Source of the DNA: Aestuariivita sp. | Lineage (GTDB): Bacteria > Pseudomonadota > Alphaproteobacteria > Rhodobacterales > Rhodobacteraceae | Direction of reading: 5' to 3' | Length of the DNA: 64,000 nt | Assembly: GCF_021404545.1 (NCBI RefSeq) | Contig: NZ_JAAWWD010000042.1 | Coordinates: 22,810-86,809, forward strand | Shown: positions 8,935 through 19,832 of the stretch, one piece after another | Position numbering within the stretch: position 1 is the first letter of the stretch | Layout: every line of letters starts with the position of its first letter | Program-made: the position numbers and the translations under genes | The notes under the pieces: generated by a model | The model's input: the letters and a program-made list of their open reading frames with translations, nothing else | Database searches by the model: none | Told to the model about the DNA's origin: nothing

Positions 8935-9918
8935 ATGATGAAGATTTGTGTGTTCGGGGCCGGCGCCATCGGCGGCTATCTCGGGGTCAAGCTGGCAAAG
9001 GTCGGTGCCGATGTAAGCCTGGTGGCACGGGGTCCGCATCTTGCGGCGATGCAGGCCAATGGGTTGAGCCTGATCGAAGAGGGGGCCGAGCCGGTGACCG
9101 TGCCTGTCACCGCCTCTGACCAGCCCGCCGATCTGGGGCCGCAGGACTATGTGATCGTCACCCTCAAGGCGCATTCCGTGCCAGGGGTCGTGGCGGCGAT
9201 GCGGCCGCTGATCGGGCCCGATACGACGATTGTCTCAGGGGTGAACGGTCTGCCCTGGTGGTACTTCCACAAGATCGGCGGCCCGCTGGAAGGCGCCCGG
9301 CTGGAAACCGTCGATCCGGGCGATGCGCAATGGGACGGGTTCGGCCCGGATCGGGTTCTGGGCTGTGTGGTCTATCCTGCGGCCGAGGTGAGCGCACCCG
9401 GCGTGATCCGCCATATCGAAGGCAATCGGTTCTCCTTGGGCGAGCCCGACGGCACGAAATCCGAGCGGGCGTTGCGGCTTTCCAAAGCGCTGAGCGCGGC
9501 GGGTCTGAAAGCGCCCGTGCGCCCGCGCCTGCGCGATGAGATCTGGGTCAAGCTTTGGGGAAACCTGTCGTTCAACCCGATCTCGGCCCTGACCCATGCG
9601 ACGCTGGATGTGCTCTGCACCGATCCCGGCACACGCGATGTTGCCCGCGCCATGATGGTCGAGGCGCAGGAAATAGCCGAGAAACTGGGTGTGAGGTTTC
9701 CCATTGATGTGGACCGCCGGATCGATGGCGGTGCCGCCGTTGGCGCACATCGGACGTCGATGTTGCAGGATCTGGACCAGGGACGCCCGATGGAGATCGA
9801 CGCCTTGGTGGGCTCGGTCCAGGAACTGGGCCGGATCACCGGCACCGCCACACCGACCATCGATACGGTTCTGGCGCTCGTGCAACTCAGGGCCCGATCC
9901 GCGGGTCTCTACCCGTAG
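8935..9918 (+). CDS. 2-dehydropantoate 2-reductase family protein
   Basis: A 327-residue protein starting MMKICVFGAGAIGGYLGVKLA, the GxGxxG NADPH-binding loop of the ApbA/PanE family. The conserved K of the active site lies in LWGNLSFNPISALT, and HRTSMLQDLDQGRPMEIDALVG is the C-terminal signature with the Asp and Glu that contact substrate. Canonical PanE makes pantoate for coenzyme A; many roseobacters carry paralogues with other roles, and this copy sits beside an acyl-CoA ligase, so a catabolic role is possible. ATG at 8935 or 8938 are equivalent starts behind GGGAGA. Confidence 0.85.
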   Translation: MMKICVFGAGAIGGYLGVKLAKVGADVSLVARGPHLAAMQANGLSLIEEGAEPVTVPVTASDQPADLGPQDYVIVTLKAHSVPGVVAAMRPLIGPDTTIVSGVNGLPWWYFHKIGGPLEGARLETVDPGDAQWDGFGPDRVLGCVVYPAAEVSAPGVIRHIEGNRFSLGEPDGTKSERALRLSKALSAAGLKAPVRPRLRDEIWVKLWGNLSFNPISALTHATLDVLCTDPGTRDVARAMMVEAQEIAEKLGVRFPIDVDRRIDGGAAVGAHRTSMLQDLDQGRPMEIDALVGSVQELGRITGTATPTIDTVLALVQLRARSAGLYP

Positions 9919-9960
9919 GGCGGGATGCATCCCGCCTGCGCCGCAAAGATTGGGATGATC

Positions 9961-10034
9961 TGGAGCGGGTAACGGGAATCGAACCCGTAACTTAAGCTTG
10001 GGAAGCTCGCGTGATACCTTTTCACCATACCCGC
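9961..10034 (-). tRNA. tRNA-Gly (anticodon CCC)
   Basis: Read on the minus strand the 74-base sequence folds as a tRNA: acceptor GCGGGTA pairs with TACCCGC, D arm GTGA/TCAC, anticodon loop TTCCCAA (anticodon CCC), T arm CGGGT-TCGATTC-CCGTT wait-length 5 bp with canonical TTCGATTC loop, discriminator T and an encoded CCA end. The anticodon stem has one weak outer pair (C-A). It matches bacterial tRNA-Gly(CCC) closely. Confidence 0.95.
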
Positions 10035-10270
10035 GCTCTGATCGTGACCTGATAGGACCGGGGTTGGGGCGCGTCAAGGGGGCGGGTGCCTGCAACGACG
10101 TGTGCGCGCTTTGGGCGATCTGCGGTCCTGATCAAGCAGGGTCGGATTGCCTTTCGGAGCGGCGTTGGGCGATCGTTCAGATCGCCATATCATCCTGTTC
10201 AAGCTGGCGGGCGGGCAGCCCAAGGCCGCTCACGGGTTGGCTCACCGATCCTGCATCCGGTCGCGCTTGA

Positions 10271-10837
10271 TCACTCGATCACACCAATCGTCTTGCCGAA
10301 ATCGAGATAGCTTCGGCTGCGGCGCGCCTGCAGTTCGGCCTCCATGTCCGCCTCCGCGACATCGGGATAGGGCGCCACGCCTGTCCCTTCGATGACGCGG
10401 TTCATATAGTTGTAAAGCGCGCAGGTCTGGATTGCGTCATAGAGCGCGGCCTCGGACCAGCCCGCGTCATAGACCGCCTCTGCATCCGCCTGGGTCATCA
10501 ATGTCGGGGTCTGGGTCAGCTTGGCAACATAGGCCAGCAGCGGGCGCACCGGCTCGGCCACCGGGGCGCTTGCCGGATCGGCGATCAACGCGTCGATCAC
10601 CGCGGTATCCACGCCAAAGGCCCGCGCCATCAGACTGTGCGCCCCGAAACAGAACGCACAGGCGTTCAGGCCCGATACATAAGCTGCGATCAGCTCACGC
10701 TCGGCCACGCTGAGATCGCTGGGACCGCGCATCAGCGCGTCGTGCAATTCAAGCAGAGGGCGCACGGTGGCGGGAAAGGCGCGCAGCACATCCGCCAAAT
10801 GCGCGGTCTCCGGCAGCGACGGAAAGAGGCGTTTCAT
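10271..10837 (-). CDS. Carboxymuconolactone decarboxylase/AhpD-like peroxidase-related protein
   Basis: A 188-residue all-helical protein. It contains the AhpD-type signature SGLNACAFCFGAHSLMA with the CxxC pair and a following His three residues later (C-A-F-C-F-G-A-H), the reactive thiols of alkylhydroperoxidase-like proteins. The start MKRLFPSLP has GAGGAA nine bases upstream. It ends before tRNA-Gly and is 25 bases downstream of the methyltransferase gene on the same strand, so the two are likely co-transcribed. A role in peroxide or radical detoxification is inferred from the family. Confidence 0.85.
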   Translation of the reverse strand: MKRLFPSLPETAHLADVLRAFPATVRPLLELHDALMRGPSDLSVAERELIAAYVSGLNACAFCFGAHSLMARAFGVDTAVIDALIADPASAPVAEPVRPLLAYVAKLTQTPTLMTQADAEAVYDAGWSEAALYDAIQTCALYNYMNRVIEGTGVAPYPDVAEADMEAELQARRSRSYLDFGKTIGVIE

Positions 10838-10862
10838 CGGGTTCCTCACACATTGGGTTGCG

Positions 10863-11708
10863 TCAGGCGGGCACAACCGCCGAGACATAGTTGATCTCTG
10901 CCGGGATCCGCAGGCCCTGCGGGGTCTGAAAGGGGCGGAAGGCCTCGACGAGCTTTTCCTCCAGGGCGATACGCTGATCCGGGCTGGCCTGATGATGCGA
11001 CAGGGCCGCTTCGGCGGGGCCGATGGCAGTGGTCTGCCGCGCCAGGTTTTGGGGCGTGCCCTGCGGGGTGAGGTCAACGGGCACGACATCGACAGCGCAG
11101 TCCGTCAGCCCGGCACTTCGCAGGATGCTCAGGACCCGGTCGGGATCGCGGAAGGCGAACGGGCCGGGGCCGTCTGGGTCGGATTTCGGGACCGGCCCCA
11201 GAAGCGCGCGGGCGGCCTGCGCGGGGACGGTAAAGAACGGGTTGTGAGGGATCTGCCCCCAGGCCGCAAAGGTCATCTTCGCGCCCGGTTTCAGGGCGCG
11301 CGCCATATTGGCAAAGGCCGCGGCAGGATCGGCGAAGAACATCACGCCGAACCGCGAGACAAGATGGTCGTGATGCGCCTGCGCAAACGTATGCTCTGCC
11401 GCGTCGCCCTCGACAAAACCGATATTGCTTCGGCCCGCTGCCCGGCTCCGCGCCAGCGCCAAAAGCGAGGACGAGATATCGGCACCCAGCACCTGGCCCG
11501 CTTGCCCAACGATCTCGGCCGCCTGCAGGCTGCTTGCGCCGGTGCCGCAGCCGATATCCAGAACCCGGGCTCCGGGCGGCAGGGCCGCACGCTCAAAAAG
11601 CCCCTCCAGCACCGGTTGCATCAGCATGTCCATCGCTTCTTGATGATCGACCCATTTGGGGCCCGCGACGGAGGTCCAGAACGCCTGTTGGTCGGCATTG
11701 CGGGTCAT
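10863..11708 (-). CDS. Class I SAM-dependent methyltransferase
   Basis: A 281-residue protein with SAM motif I VLDIGCGTGASSLQAAEIVG, motif post-I LGADISSSLLALAR and a motif II-like GVMFFADPAAAFANMARALKPG. GGAGAAACC precedes the ATG. It lies 14 bases downstream of the 2Fe-2S/ASKHA gene and upstream of the AhpD-like gene, all on the minus strand. Its substrate cannot be identified; the neighbourhood with a corrinoid-activase-like protein raises, but does not prove, a link to methyl-group metabolism. Confidence 0.82.
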   Translation of the reverse strand: MTRNADQQAFWTSVAGPKWVDHQEAMDMLMQPVLEGLFERAALPPGARVLDIGCGTGASSLQAAEIVGQAGQVLGADISSSLLALARSRAAGRSNIGFVEGDAAEHTFAQAHHDHLVSRFGVMFFADPAAAFANMARALKPGAKMTFAAWGQIPHNPFFTVPAQAARALLGPVPKSDPDGPGPFAFRDPDRVLSILRSAGLTDCAVDVVPVDLTPQGTPQNLARQTTAIGPAEAALSHHQASPDQRIALEEKLVEAFRPFQTPQGLRIPAEINYVSAVVPA

Positions 11709-11722
11709 GGTTTCTCCTTTGG

Positions 11723-13765
11723 TCAGGCGCGCCGACGCCGACGGCGCCCGCCCCCGTCGTCACCGCTGTTTGTGTTGAAGCGACACTGGGGCAGGGTGAC
11801 GATCTTGGCAAGTTCGGGAAACGGATCCGTCTTGTGGGGGATCGCGTTGGCGGCCACGAAATGCTCCTGAAACCTGGGCTCGATCGCGGTTTCGACCTTG
11901 GTGATCTCACGCACGACACGCTCGATTTCGGCGCGCGCGGCGATATTGCACAGCGCGATCCGCGCCCCGGTGCCGGCCGCGTTGCCCGCGCTTGTCACCT
12001 TATCCAGCGGCGCGTCGGGGATCATGCCCAGCACCATCGCGTGTTTGGTCGAGATATGGGCCCCGAACGCGCCCGCCAGGACCACCCGGTCCACCCGGTC
12101 GACCCCCATTTCGTCCATCAACAGGCGCGCACCGGCGTAAAGCGCGGATTTGGCAAGCTGGATCGCGCGGATGTCGCCTTGGGTCACGGTGATGCGCGGG
12201 CCGCCCGTCGCAGTCTCATCATGGATCAGATAGGCATGGGTACGCCCTTCGGGCACCGCGCGCGCGGTGCCGGTCTGCGCCGCCGATCCGATGAGACCGC
12301 TGTCATCCAGCAGGCCCGCCATGCGCATTTCGGCCACGGCCTCGATAATGCCGGATCCGCAAATGCCGGTGATGCCGGTGCTTGCCGTGGCTTCGGCAAA
12401 GCCGTCCTCGTCGGACCAGATGTCGGAGCCGATGACCCGGAACCGGGGTTCTTTGGTTTCCGGATTGATCTCGATCCGTTCGATGGCGCCAGGGGCCGCG
12501 CGTTGACCCGAACTGATCTGGGCGCCCTCGAAGGCAGGCCCGGTGGGCGAGGAACACGCCAGCACCTGTTCGGTATTGCCCAGCAGGATCTCCGCATTGG
12601 TGCCCACATCGACGACCAGGACCAGATCCTCGGACTTGCCCGGCTCCTCGCTCAGTGCCACCGCGGCGGCGTCGGCGCCCACGTGGCCTGCGATGCAGGG
12701 CAGGATATAGACCTGCGCACGCGGGTTCATGGTGGTCAGGTCCAGGTCGTGCGCGGGCAGGGTAAGGGAGGCGGACGTGGCCAGGGCGAAAGGCGCCTGT
12801 CCCAGTTCCACCGGGTCAAGCCCCAAAAGCAGGTGGTGCATCACCGGGTTGCACACAAAGACCGTCTCAACGATCAGCGATGGATCGATCCCGCCTTCTT
12901 CGGCAATCGAGCCGACCAGTTCGTTCAAGGCGTCCCGCACCGCGCGGGTCATGTCGGTGTCCCCTCCGGGGTTCATCATGGCATAGGAGACCCGGCTCAT
13001 CAGATCTTCTCCAAAGCGGATCTGCGGGTTCATCAGACCCGAGGAGGCGATCACCGCCCCGGTGTCGAGATCGGTGAGATGGGCCGCGATCGTGGTCGAG
13101 CCAAGATCAATGGCCAGCCCGTAAAGGCCTGCTTCGTGCAGGCCGGGCCAGATCTCGATTACTTTCGCCGTGCCGCCCCGGTGATCGGCGTGAAGGGCGA
13201 CCGTGACCTGCCATTTGCCCTTGCGCAGCACCGGCTGCAGCTTGGACAAAAGCGAGAGCTCCGCAGTGATCCCGGCGATCTGCCACTGTTCCTTGAGGGC
13301 GCGTTCGAGCCTCTCAAGATCTCCCGTGGGAGAGTGCATGTCCGGCTCCTCCACCTCGACAAAGTAAAGCCGTGTGGCAGGGTCCATCGTGATCGCGCGG
13401 GCAGAGGCGGCCTTGCGCACCACCTGACGGTGGACCTGGCTTTCGGGGGGCACATCGATGACGATATCGCCTTGCACGGTGGCCTGACAGCCCAGGCGAC
13501 GGCCTTGCTTCAGACCGCGTTTGGATTTGTACCGTTCCTCGACCGCGTTCCACTCCGACAGCGCGTCGGCATTTGCCGTCACCCCGTGCTTGGAGAACTC
13601 GCCATAGGAGGGCGTAATCTGGCATTTGGAGCAGATGCCGCGACCGCCGCAGACGGAATCGAGGTCGACGCCCAGCTGACGCGCCGCGGTCAGGATCGGG
13701 GTGCCGACGGCAAAGTGGCCGCGTTTGCCGGAAGGGGTGAAAACGATGAGCGGATCGGTGGACAT
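11723..13765 (-). CDS. 2Fe-2S ferredoxin / ASKHA-domain protein (corrinoid activator RACo-type, DUF4445)
   Basis: A 680-residue protein. The N-terminal 90 residues are a plant-type 2Fe-2S ferredoxin domain: DLDSVCGGRGICSKC gives three ligand Cys and RRLGCQATV the fourth. From about residue 220 there is an actin-like ATPase domain: LAIDLGSTTIAAHLTDL (phosphate 1), VVDVGTNAEILLG (phosphate 2) and VLAGAFGAHIS near the end. This architecture is that of the reductive activators of corrinoid proteins in methyltransferase systems. The C-terminus ends in an unusual run of eight Arg around GGGRRRRRRA. The ATG start follows GGGAG; a GTG two codons upstream is less likely. No corrinoid protein or methyltransferase partner is obvious nearby apart from the adjacent SAM methyltransferase. 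Confidence 0.85.
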   Translation of the reverse strand: MSTDPLIVFTPSGKRGHFAVGTPILTAARQLGVDLDSVCGGRGICSKCQITPSYGEFSKHGVTANADALSEWNAVEERYKSKRGLKQGRRLGCQATVQGDIVIDVPPESQVHRQVVRKAASARAITMDPATRLYFVEVEEPDMHSPTGDLERLERALKEQWQIAGITAELSLLSKLQPVLRKGKWQVTVALHADHRGGTAKVIEIWPGLHEAGLYGLAIDLGSTTIAAHLTDLDTGAVIASSGLMNPQIRFGEDLMSRVSYAMMNPGGDTDMTRAVRDALNELVGSIAEEGGIDPSLIVETVFVCNPVMHHLLLGLDPVELGQAPFALATSASLTLPAHDLDLTTMNPRAQVYILPCIAGHVGADAAAVALSEEPGKSEDLVLVVDVGTNAEILLGNTEQVLACSSPTGPAFEGAQISSGQRAAPGAIERIEINPETKEPRFRVIGSDIWSDEDGFAEATASTGITGICGSGIIEAVAEMRMAGLLDDSGLIGSAAQTGTARAVPEGRTHAYLIHDETATGGPRITVTQGDIRAIQLAKSALYAGARLLMDEMGVDRVDRVVLAGAFGAHISTKHAMVLGMIPDAPLDKVTSAGNAAGTGARIALCNIAARAEIERVVREITKVETAIEPRFQEHFVAANAIPHKTDPFPELAKIVTLPQCRFNTNSGDDGGGRRRRRRA

Positions 13766-13794
13766 GAGCACTCCCAGGGTTGATCTGGGCGTAA

Positions 13795-15461
<1,667 letters not shown>

Positions 15462-15462
<1 letters not shown>

Positions 15463-16622
15463 TGACCCCCGCCGCGCGGGTGCAGGCGGCGATCCTGCTG
15501 CTGGATGAGATCCTGGCCGGAACGCCTGCCGAACAGGCGTTGACCGGCTGGGCGCGGCGTGCCCGCTTTGCCGGTTCAAAGGATCGCGCCGCTGTGCGCG
15601 ATCACGTGTTCGATGCCGTGCGGTGTCGCCGCTCTTTTGCTGCCCTGGGCGGTGCGATGACGGGCCGGGGTCTGATGCTGGGCGCCCTGCGATCGCAGGG
15701 GGCCGAGCTGGGCGCGCTCTTTGATGGATCGACCTATGGTCCGGACCGGATCGCCGCGGGCGAGGAAGGCCATTGCCCCAAGCCGGGCGCAGAGGCCGGG
15801 GACATCCCCGACTGGCTGTGGCCCGCGTTTCAGGACAGCCTGGGCGCTGAGGTCGCCGCAGGGGCGGCCTATCTCCGCCAGCGTGCGCCGGTCTTCGTGC
15901 GCGTCAACACCAAGCGCGCCGATCGTGAGGGTCTGATCCGGCGCTTGGCCGAAGACGGCATCGAGGCCAGACCGCACACAACGGCCGCGACGGCGCTGGA
16001 GATCACCCAGGGCGCCCGCCGCCTGCGCAACACAACCGCTTTTCAAGACGGTTGCTTTGAGATGCAGGATGTTGCAAGCCAAGCGGTCGTTGCGGCCCTG
16101 CCGCTCGCCGATGGCCGGCAGGTTCTGGATTTTTGCGCGGGCGGCGGGGGCAAGACACTCGCCATGGGCGCGCGGGCCGATATCGCGTTGACCGCCCATG
16201 ACAGCGATCCGCGCCGCATGCGGGACCTGCCCGCGCGCGCCGAACGGGCCGGTCTGCGTGTCACGCTGACAGACAGCGGCACGATGGAGGGATCCACGCC
16301 CTACGATCTGGTTCTGTGCGATGTGCCCTGTTCGGGCAGCGGATCATGGCGCCGTGCCCCGGATGGGAAATGGGCGCTGACCCCCGACCGTCTGCAAACC
16401 CTGATGCAGACACAAGACAGCATCCTGGATCGGGCCTGCGCGCTGGTCGCCGGGCAGGGAACGCTTGCCTATGCCACCTGCTCAGTCCTGCGCGCAGAGA
16501 ACGAAGACCGGATCGACGCCTTTCTGGCCCGGTGCCCGGACTGGCAGGGCACGCTGTCGCGACGATGGCCCCTTACGGGCGGTGGCGATGGATTCTTTTT
16601 GACCCTATTGACGCGAAGATAA
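15462..16622 (+). CDS. RsmB/NOP-family rRNA cytosine-5 methyltransferase
   Basis: A 386-residue RNA m5C methyltransferase. SAM-binding motif VLDFCAGGGGKTLAMGA, the motif IV DVPCSGSGSWRRAPDGKW and motif VI LAYATCSVLRAEN carry the two conserved Cys (release and nucleophile). The N-terminal 130 residues are a helical NusB-like domain in degenerate form. It starts at the ATG overlapping the guaB stop codon, so it is translationally coupled to guaB. Substrate, probably a 16S rRNA cytosine, is inferred from the family; it is shorter than E. coli RsmB (429 residues). Confidence 0.88.
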
Positions 16623-16724
16623 TCCCGGCAATACACTTTAAGCACGAAATTGACGGGCGTTAAGGAGCGCTTAACGCTTGGTGCGCGACAACAGGGTGCT
16701 GACCCAAGGGCAGAGGAGCTGCAT

Positions 16725-19037
16725 GTGACGCTGGCCAGTACCAACGCAAGGACGCTGAGGCGTGCGGCGATCCCAAGGGCAGGTCGTCTTGTCGTGATTG
16801 CGGTGTTGGCGGCGTCGCTGATCCTGTACGCAATAGTATGGAGCAGCGGACAGATCGTCATCTGGGCCTTGGCACTGGGGGCCAGTCTTTCTTTCGCGGT
16901 GCTGGTGCTGGCCGGGATTGACGGGACCCGCGCGGTGATCTCGCGCCGGGCCAGCAAGATGCTGGCAGAGTTCATTGAAAACGATGCAGCGGCAAGCTTT
17001 GTCGCCGATGCGGATGGCGCGCTGCTGTCGGGGAACCCGGCTGCGCGGCGACGGTTCGCGCCCACATTCGGCGATACGGTGGCCGCGACCTTGCGCGGGA
17101 TCTTTGCCGATCCGTCCGGTGTGCTCTACCGGTTGCAAATGCTGGCGCGCGACAAGGGGTCCGCGCGTGAGGATATCGTGACGCGCTCCGGTCCGGTGCG
17201 CCTGTCGGTGCAGTATTTGCGGGACAACCGTTTCTTGTGGCGGATCGAGGATATCGCCGATGGCGATCCCGTCCAGCGCGGGGCAGAGGGATTGCCGGTG
17301 CCGGTGATGACCGTCAGTCAGTCAGGCGCGATCTTGTCGATGAACGCAGCCGCCCGCATCCTGATCGGAGAGCGGGCGACATCCATTGACCGCGTGGTTG
17401 CGAACTGGCCCATCCCAAGCGGCAAGACCGTACAGGTCACCACAACGGATGGTCCGCGCCCGTTTCAATTGATCGAACGCGGATTGAAGGCCGGGCGCCG
17501 GGAAATCGTCCTGTTGGCCGAAGCGCCGGCTGGGAAGGTAGGTCTGTCGGGCATCGGGGGGCTGCCGGTGGCGTTGCTGCATCTCGATGTGACCGGCAAG
17601 ATTCTCAGCGCAAATCCAGCCGCCGAGGCATTGCTTGGGGATCTGCCTGCCCAAGGGGCCATGCTGGGCGACGTGATGGAGGGGCTGGGCCGTCCGATCG
17701 CCGATTGGCTGGAAGAAACGACCGCGCGTCGGCGCGCGCCGAAATCTGAGTTTCTGCGCCTTACCCGCCGGGATCAGGAGATGTTTGTCCAGGTCACGCT
17801 CAGCTCGACCCGCCTGGAGGAAGAGGATTGTCTGATCGCCGTGCTGAATGACGCAACAGAGCTCAAGACGCTCGAAGCGCAGTTCGTACAAAGCCAGAAG
17901 ATGCAGGCGATTGGTCAATTGGCGGGCGGGGTCGCGCATGATTTCAACAACCTTCTGACCGCGATTTCCGGTCATTGCGACCTTTTGCTTCTGCGCCACG
18001 ATCAGGGCGATGAGGAATATGCCGATCTTATGCAGATCAACCAGAACGCCAATCGGGCGGCTTCTCTGGTCGGTCAGCTCCTGGCCTTTTCGCGCAAGCA
18101 GACCCTGCGGCCCGAGGTGCTGGACGTGCGTGACACGCTGTCGGATCTGGGACATCTGCTGAACCGTCTCGTGGGCGAGAAGGTGACACTCACGCTCAGC
18201 CATGACCCGGTTCTGGGGGCGATCCGCGCAGACAAGCGGCAGTTGGAACAGGTCTTGATGAACCTGGTTGTGAATGCCCGCGATGCGATGCCCGACGGCG
18301 GCGAGATCCGGATCGTGACAGAGGCTATGACGCTTACCACTCCGATTGAGCGGGACCGCGCATCGATCCCGTCGGGGGATTACGTGCTGGTCAAGGTGAT
18401 CGACGAAGGGGTCGGCATTCCTCCCGATAAGCTGCAAAAGATCTTTGAGCCGTTTTACACGACCAAGCGGACCGGCGAAGGGACCGGTCTGGGCCTGTCG
18501 ACCGCCTATGGGATCGTCAAGCAGACCGGGGGTTACATTTTTGTGGACAGTGCGGTCGGCAGCGGGACGGCGTTTTCGCTGATTTTCCCCGTCCGCAAAA
18601 AACAGGCCACGGATCAGCTTTTCCGCAAGGATCTCTCCATCAAGTCGACGCCGAAACACGGTGAGGGGGTGGTGCTGCTGGTGGAGGATGAGGCGCCGGT
18701 GCGGGCGTTTGCCTCCCGTGCGCTGCGCTTGCGCGGCTATACGGTGATCGAGGCGGAATCGGCCGAAGACGCCCTCAATACGCTGGAGGATGGCGCGCTG
18801 AACGTCGATGTCTTTGTGACCGATGTGGTGATGCCGGGCATGGACGGCCCAAGCTGGGTCCGGCAGGCGCTCAAGACACGCCCGGAGGTGCGCGTCGTTT
18901 TTGTCTCAGGGTATGCGGAAGGCGCGTTCGGCGATACCAGACCGGGCATTCCGAACTCGGTATTTCTGCAAAAACCGTTTTCTCTCAATCAGTTGACGGA
19001 CACAGTTCACGAACAGCTGAATGGGACGATCCACTGA
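16725..19037 (+). CDS. cckA: Hybrid sensor histidine kinase CckA
   Basis: A 770-residue membrane kinase from a GTG start with GAGGAG seven bases upstream. Two membrane helices lie at about residues 15-65 (VVIAVLAASLILYAIVW and VIWALALGASLSFAVLVLAG), then PAS-like domains, then the dimerisation/phosphoacceptor box GQLAGGVAHDFNNLLTAI with His405, the ATPase N box VLMNLVVNARDAMP, G boxes DEGVGIPP and GTGLGLSTAYGIV, and a C-terminal receiver domain with Asp700 in TDVVMPGMDG. This is the CckA architecture that drives the ChpT-CtrA phosphorelay; in Rhodobacterales that relay governs motility, gene transfer agents and other traits. Confidence 0.93.
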   Translation: MTLASTNARTLRRAAIPRAGRLVVIAVLAASLILYAIVWSSGQIVIWALALGASLSFAVLVLAGIDGTRAVISRRASKMLAEFIENDAAASFVADADGALLSGNPAARRRFAPTFGDTVAATLRGIFADPSGVLYRLQMLARDKGSAREDIVTRSGPVRLSVQYLRDNRFLWRIEDIADGDPVQRGAEGLPVPVMTVSQSGAILSMNAAARILIGERATSIDRVVANWPIPSGKTVQVTTTDGPRPFQLIERGLKAGRREIVLLAEAPAGKVGLSGIGGLPVALLHLDVTGKILSANPAAEALLGDLPAQGAMLGDVMEGLGRPIADWLEETTARRRAPKSEFLRLTRRDQEMFVQVTLSSTRLEEEDCLIAVLNDATELKTLEAQFVQSQKMQAIGQLAGGVAHDFNNLLTAISGHCDLLLLRHDQGDEEYADLMQINQNANRAASLVGQLLAFSRKQTLRPEVLDVRDTLSDLGHLLNRLVGEKVTLTLSHDPVLGAIRADKRQLEQVLMNLVVNARDAMPDGGEIRIVTEAMTLTTPIERDRASIPSGDYVLVKVIDEGVGIPPDKLQKIFEPFYTTKRTGEGTGLGLSTAYGIVKQTGGYIFVDSAVGSGTAFSLIFPVRKKQATDQLFRKDLSIKSTPKHGEGVVLLVEDEAPVRAFASRALRLRGYTVIEAESAEDALNTLEDGALNVDVFVTDVVMPGMDGPSWVRQALKTRPEVRVVFVSGYAEGAFGDTRPGIPNSVFLQKPFSLNQLTDTVHEQLNGTIH

Positions 19038-19042
19038 ATACG

Positions 19043-19636
19043 CTACTTGATGGTGTCATAAAGGGCAAATTCATCGGCATGTTTGCGGCGGAGCATATCC
19101 TCCACCTCGGGCGATAGATCCAGGGACATCGCCGGTGAGACGTTCTCGCGCCCAAGCGACAGGCTGGTCTGCAACCGGTCCTCCAGAAACGCGATCAGCC
19201 GCGGCTGGTCATCATAGCGAAACAGATGGGTGATCGCCGTGCCATTGGGGCGGGCCTCCAGAAACTTGGCCTGGCTGCCGACATTGGCAAATCCGGGCGG
19301 ATCGCCCTTGCAATAGGCCCGCACGAACTCATCGAAACTGATCGCGTGGGTCGCATTGGGTTTGCCTGCCATGAACGGCCGCCGCCGGTACCGATACCAA
19401 CTGCCGAGCCAGTCGATCGGCTCGCGCATCACTGCCAACGTCTCCATCTGGGTGTTGCACACCTTGTCGAACATCGGTCGAAAGAACCGGTTGTACCGAT
19501 AAAGCGGCGCGTGTTTCAGTTCGGGCGGGTTCGACACGACAATGTCTGCCCGCGGCGCCAGCGCGGTCTCATACGCTGTCGTTCCGGTTTTGGGCACAGA
19601 CAGGAAAACCAGTTTTTCGGTCATAAAAACAAGCAT
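19043..19636 (-). CDS. Sulfotransferase-family protein
   Basis: A 197-residue protein with the 5'-phosphosulfate-binding loop near the start (LVFLSVPKTGTTAYE, with K-T-G-T-T) and a 3'-phosphate-binding-like segment MREPIDWLGSWYRYR (R-E-P and S). These are PAPS-dependent sulfotransferase hallmarks. Members of this short type are common in roseobacters, where the acceptor is unknown. ATG at 19636 and an in-frame ATG four codons later are both possible; neither has a strong Shine-Dalgarno. It ends 5 bases after the cckA stop (convergent) and is divergent from recA. Confidence 0.75.
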   Translation of the reverse strand: MLVFMTEKLVFLSVPKTGTTAYETALAPRADIVVSNPPELKHAPLYRYNRFFRPMFDKVCNTQMETLAVMREPIDWLGSWYRYRRRPFMAGKPNATHAISFDEFVRAYCKGDPPGFANVGSQAKFLEARPNGTAITHLFRYDDQPRLIAFLEDRLQTSLSLGRENVSPAMSLDLSPEVEDMLRRKHADEFALYDTIK

Positions 19637-19737
19637 ATGTGGCAGAATACTCCTTGAAACCCGTCGAACCCGACGCGTGTAAACTACTCCTTAACCTCCC
19701 TGCGAAACAGTGGATTTGTGGAAAATTGTGTTGATAT

Positions 19738-19752
19738 GTTCTCTTTTTGATC
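19738..19752 (+). promoter_or_regulatory. LexA (SOS) operator upstream of recA
   Basis: GTTC-TCTTTTT-GATC with exactly seven spacer bases. GTTC-N7-GATC is the LexA-binding sequence established for Rhodobacter sphaeroides, which differs from the GTTC-N7-GTTC form used in most other alphaproteobacteria. It lies about 80 bases upstream of the recA start, in the expected promoter zone, so recA is very likely DNA-damage inducible. Confidence 0.85.
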
Positions 19753-19832
19753 GCATAAGGAACAAGAGGTGAACAAAGCAGCGATTGCCGGGCCGCGCCC
19801 GGTGTGACACTAAAGGACGGGACAACAGGCCA

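Noticed and set aside
11534..13783. 749-codon plus-strand frame
   Set aside because: Antisense to the 2Fe-2S/ASKHA gene, which has clear motifs.
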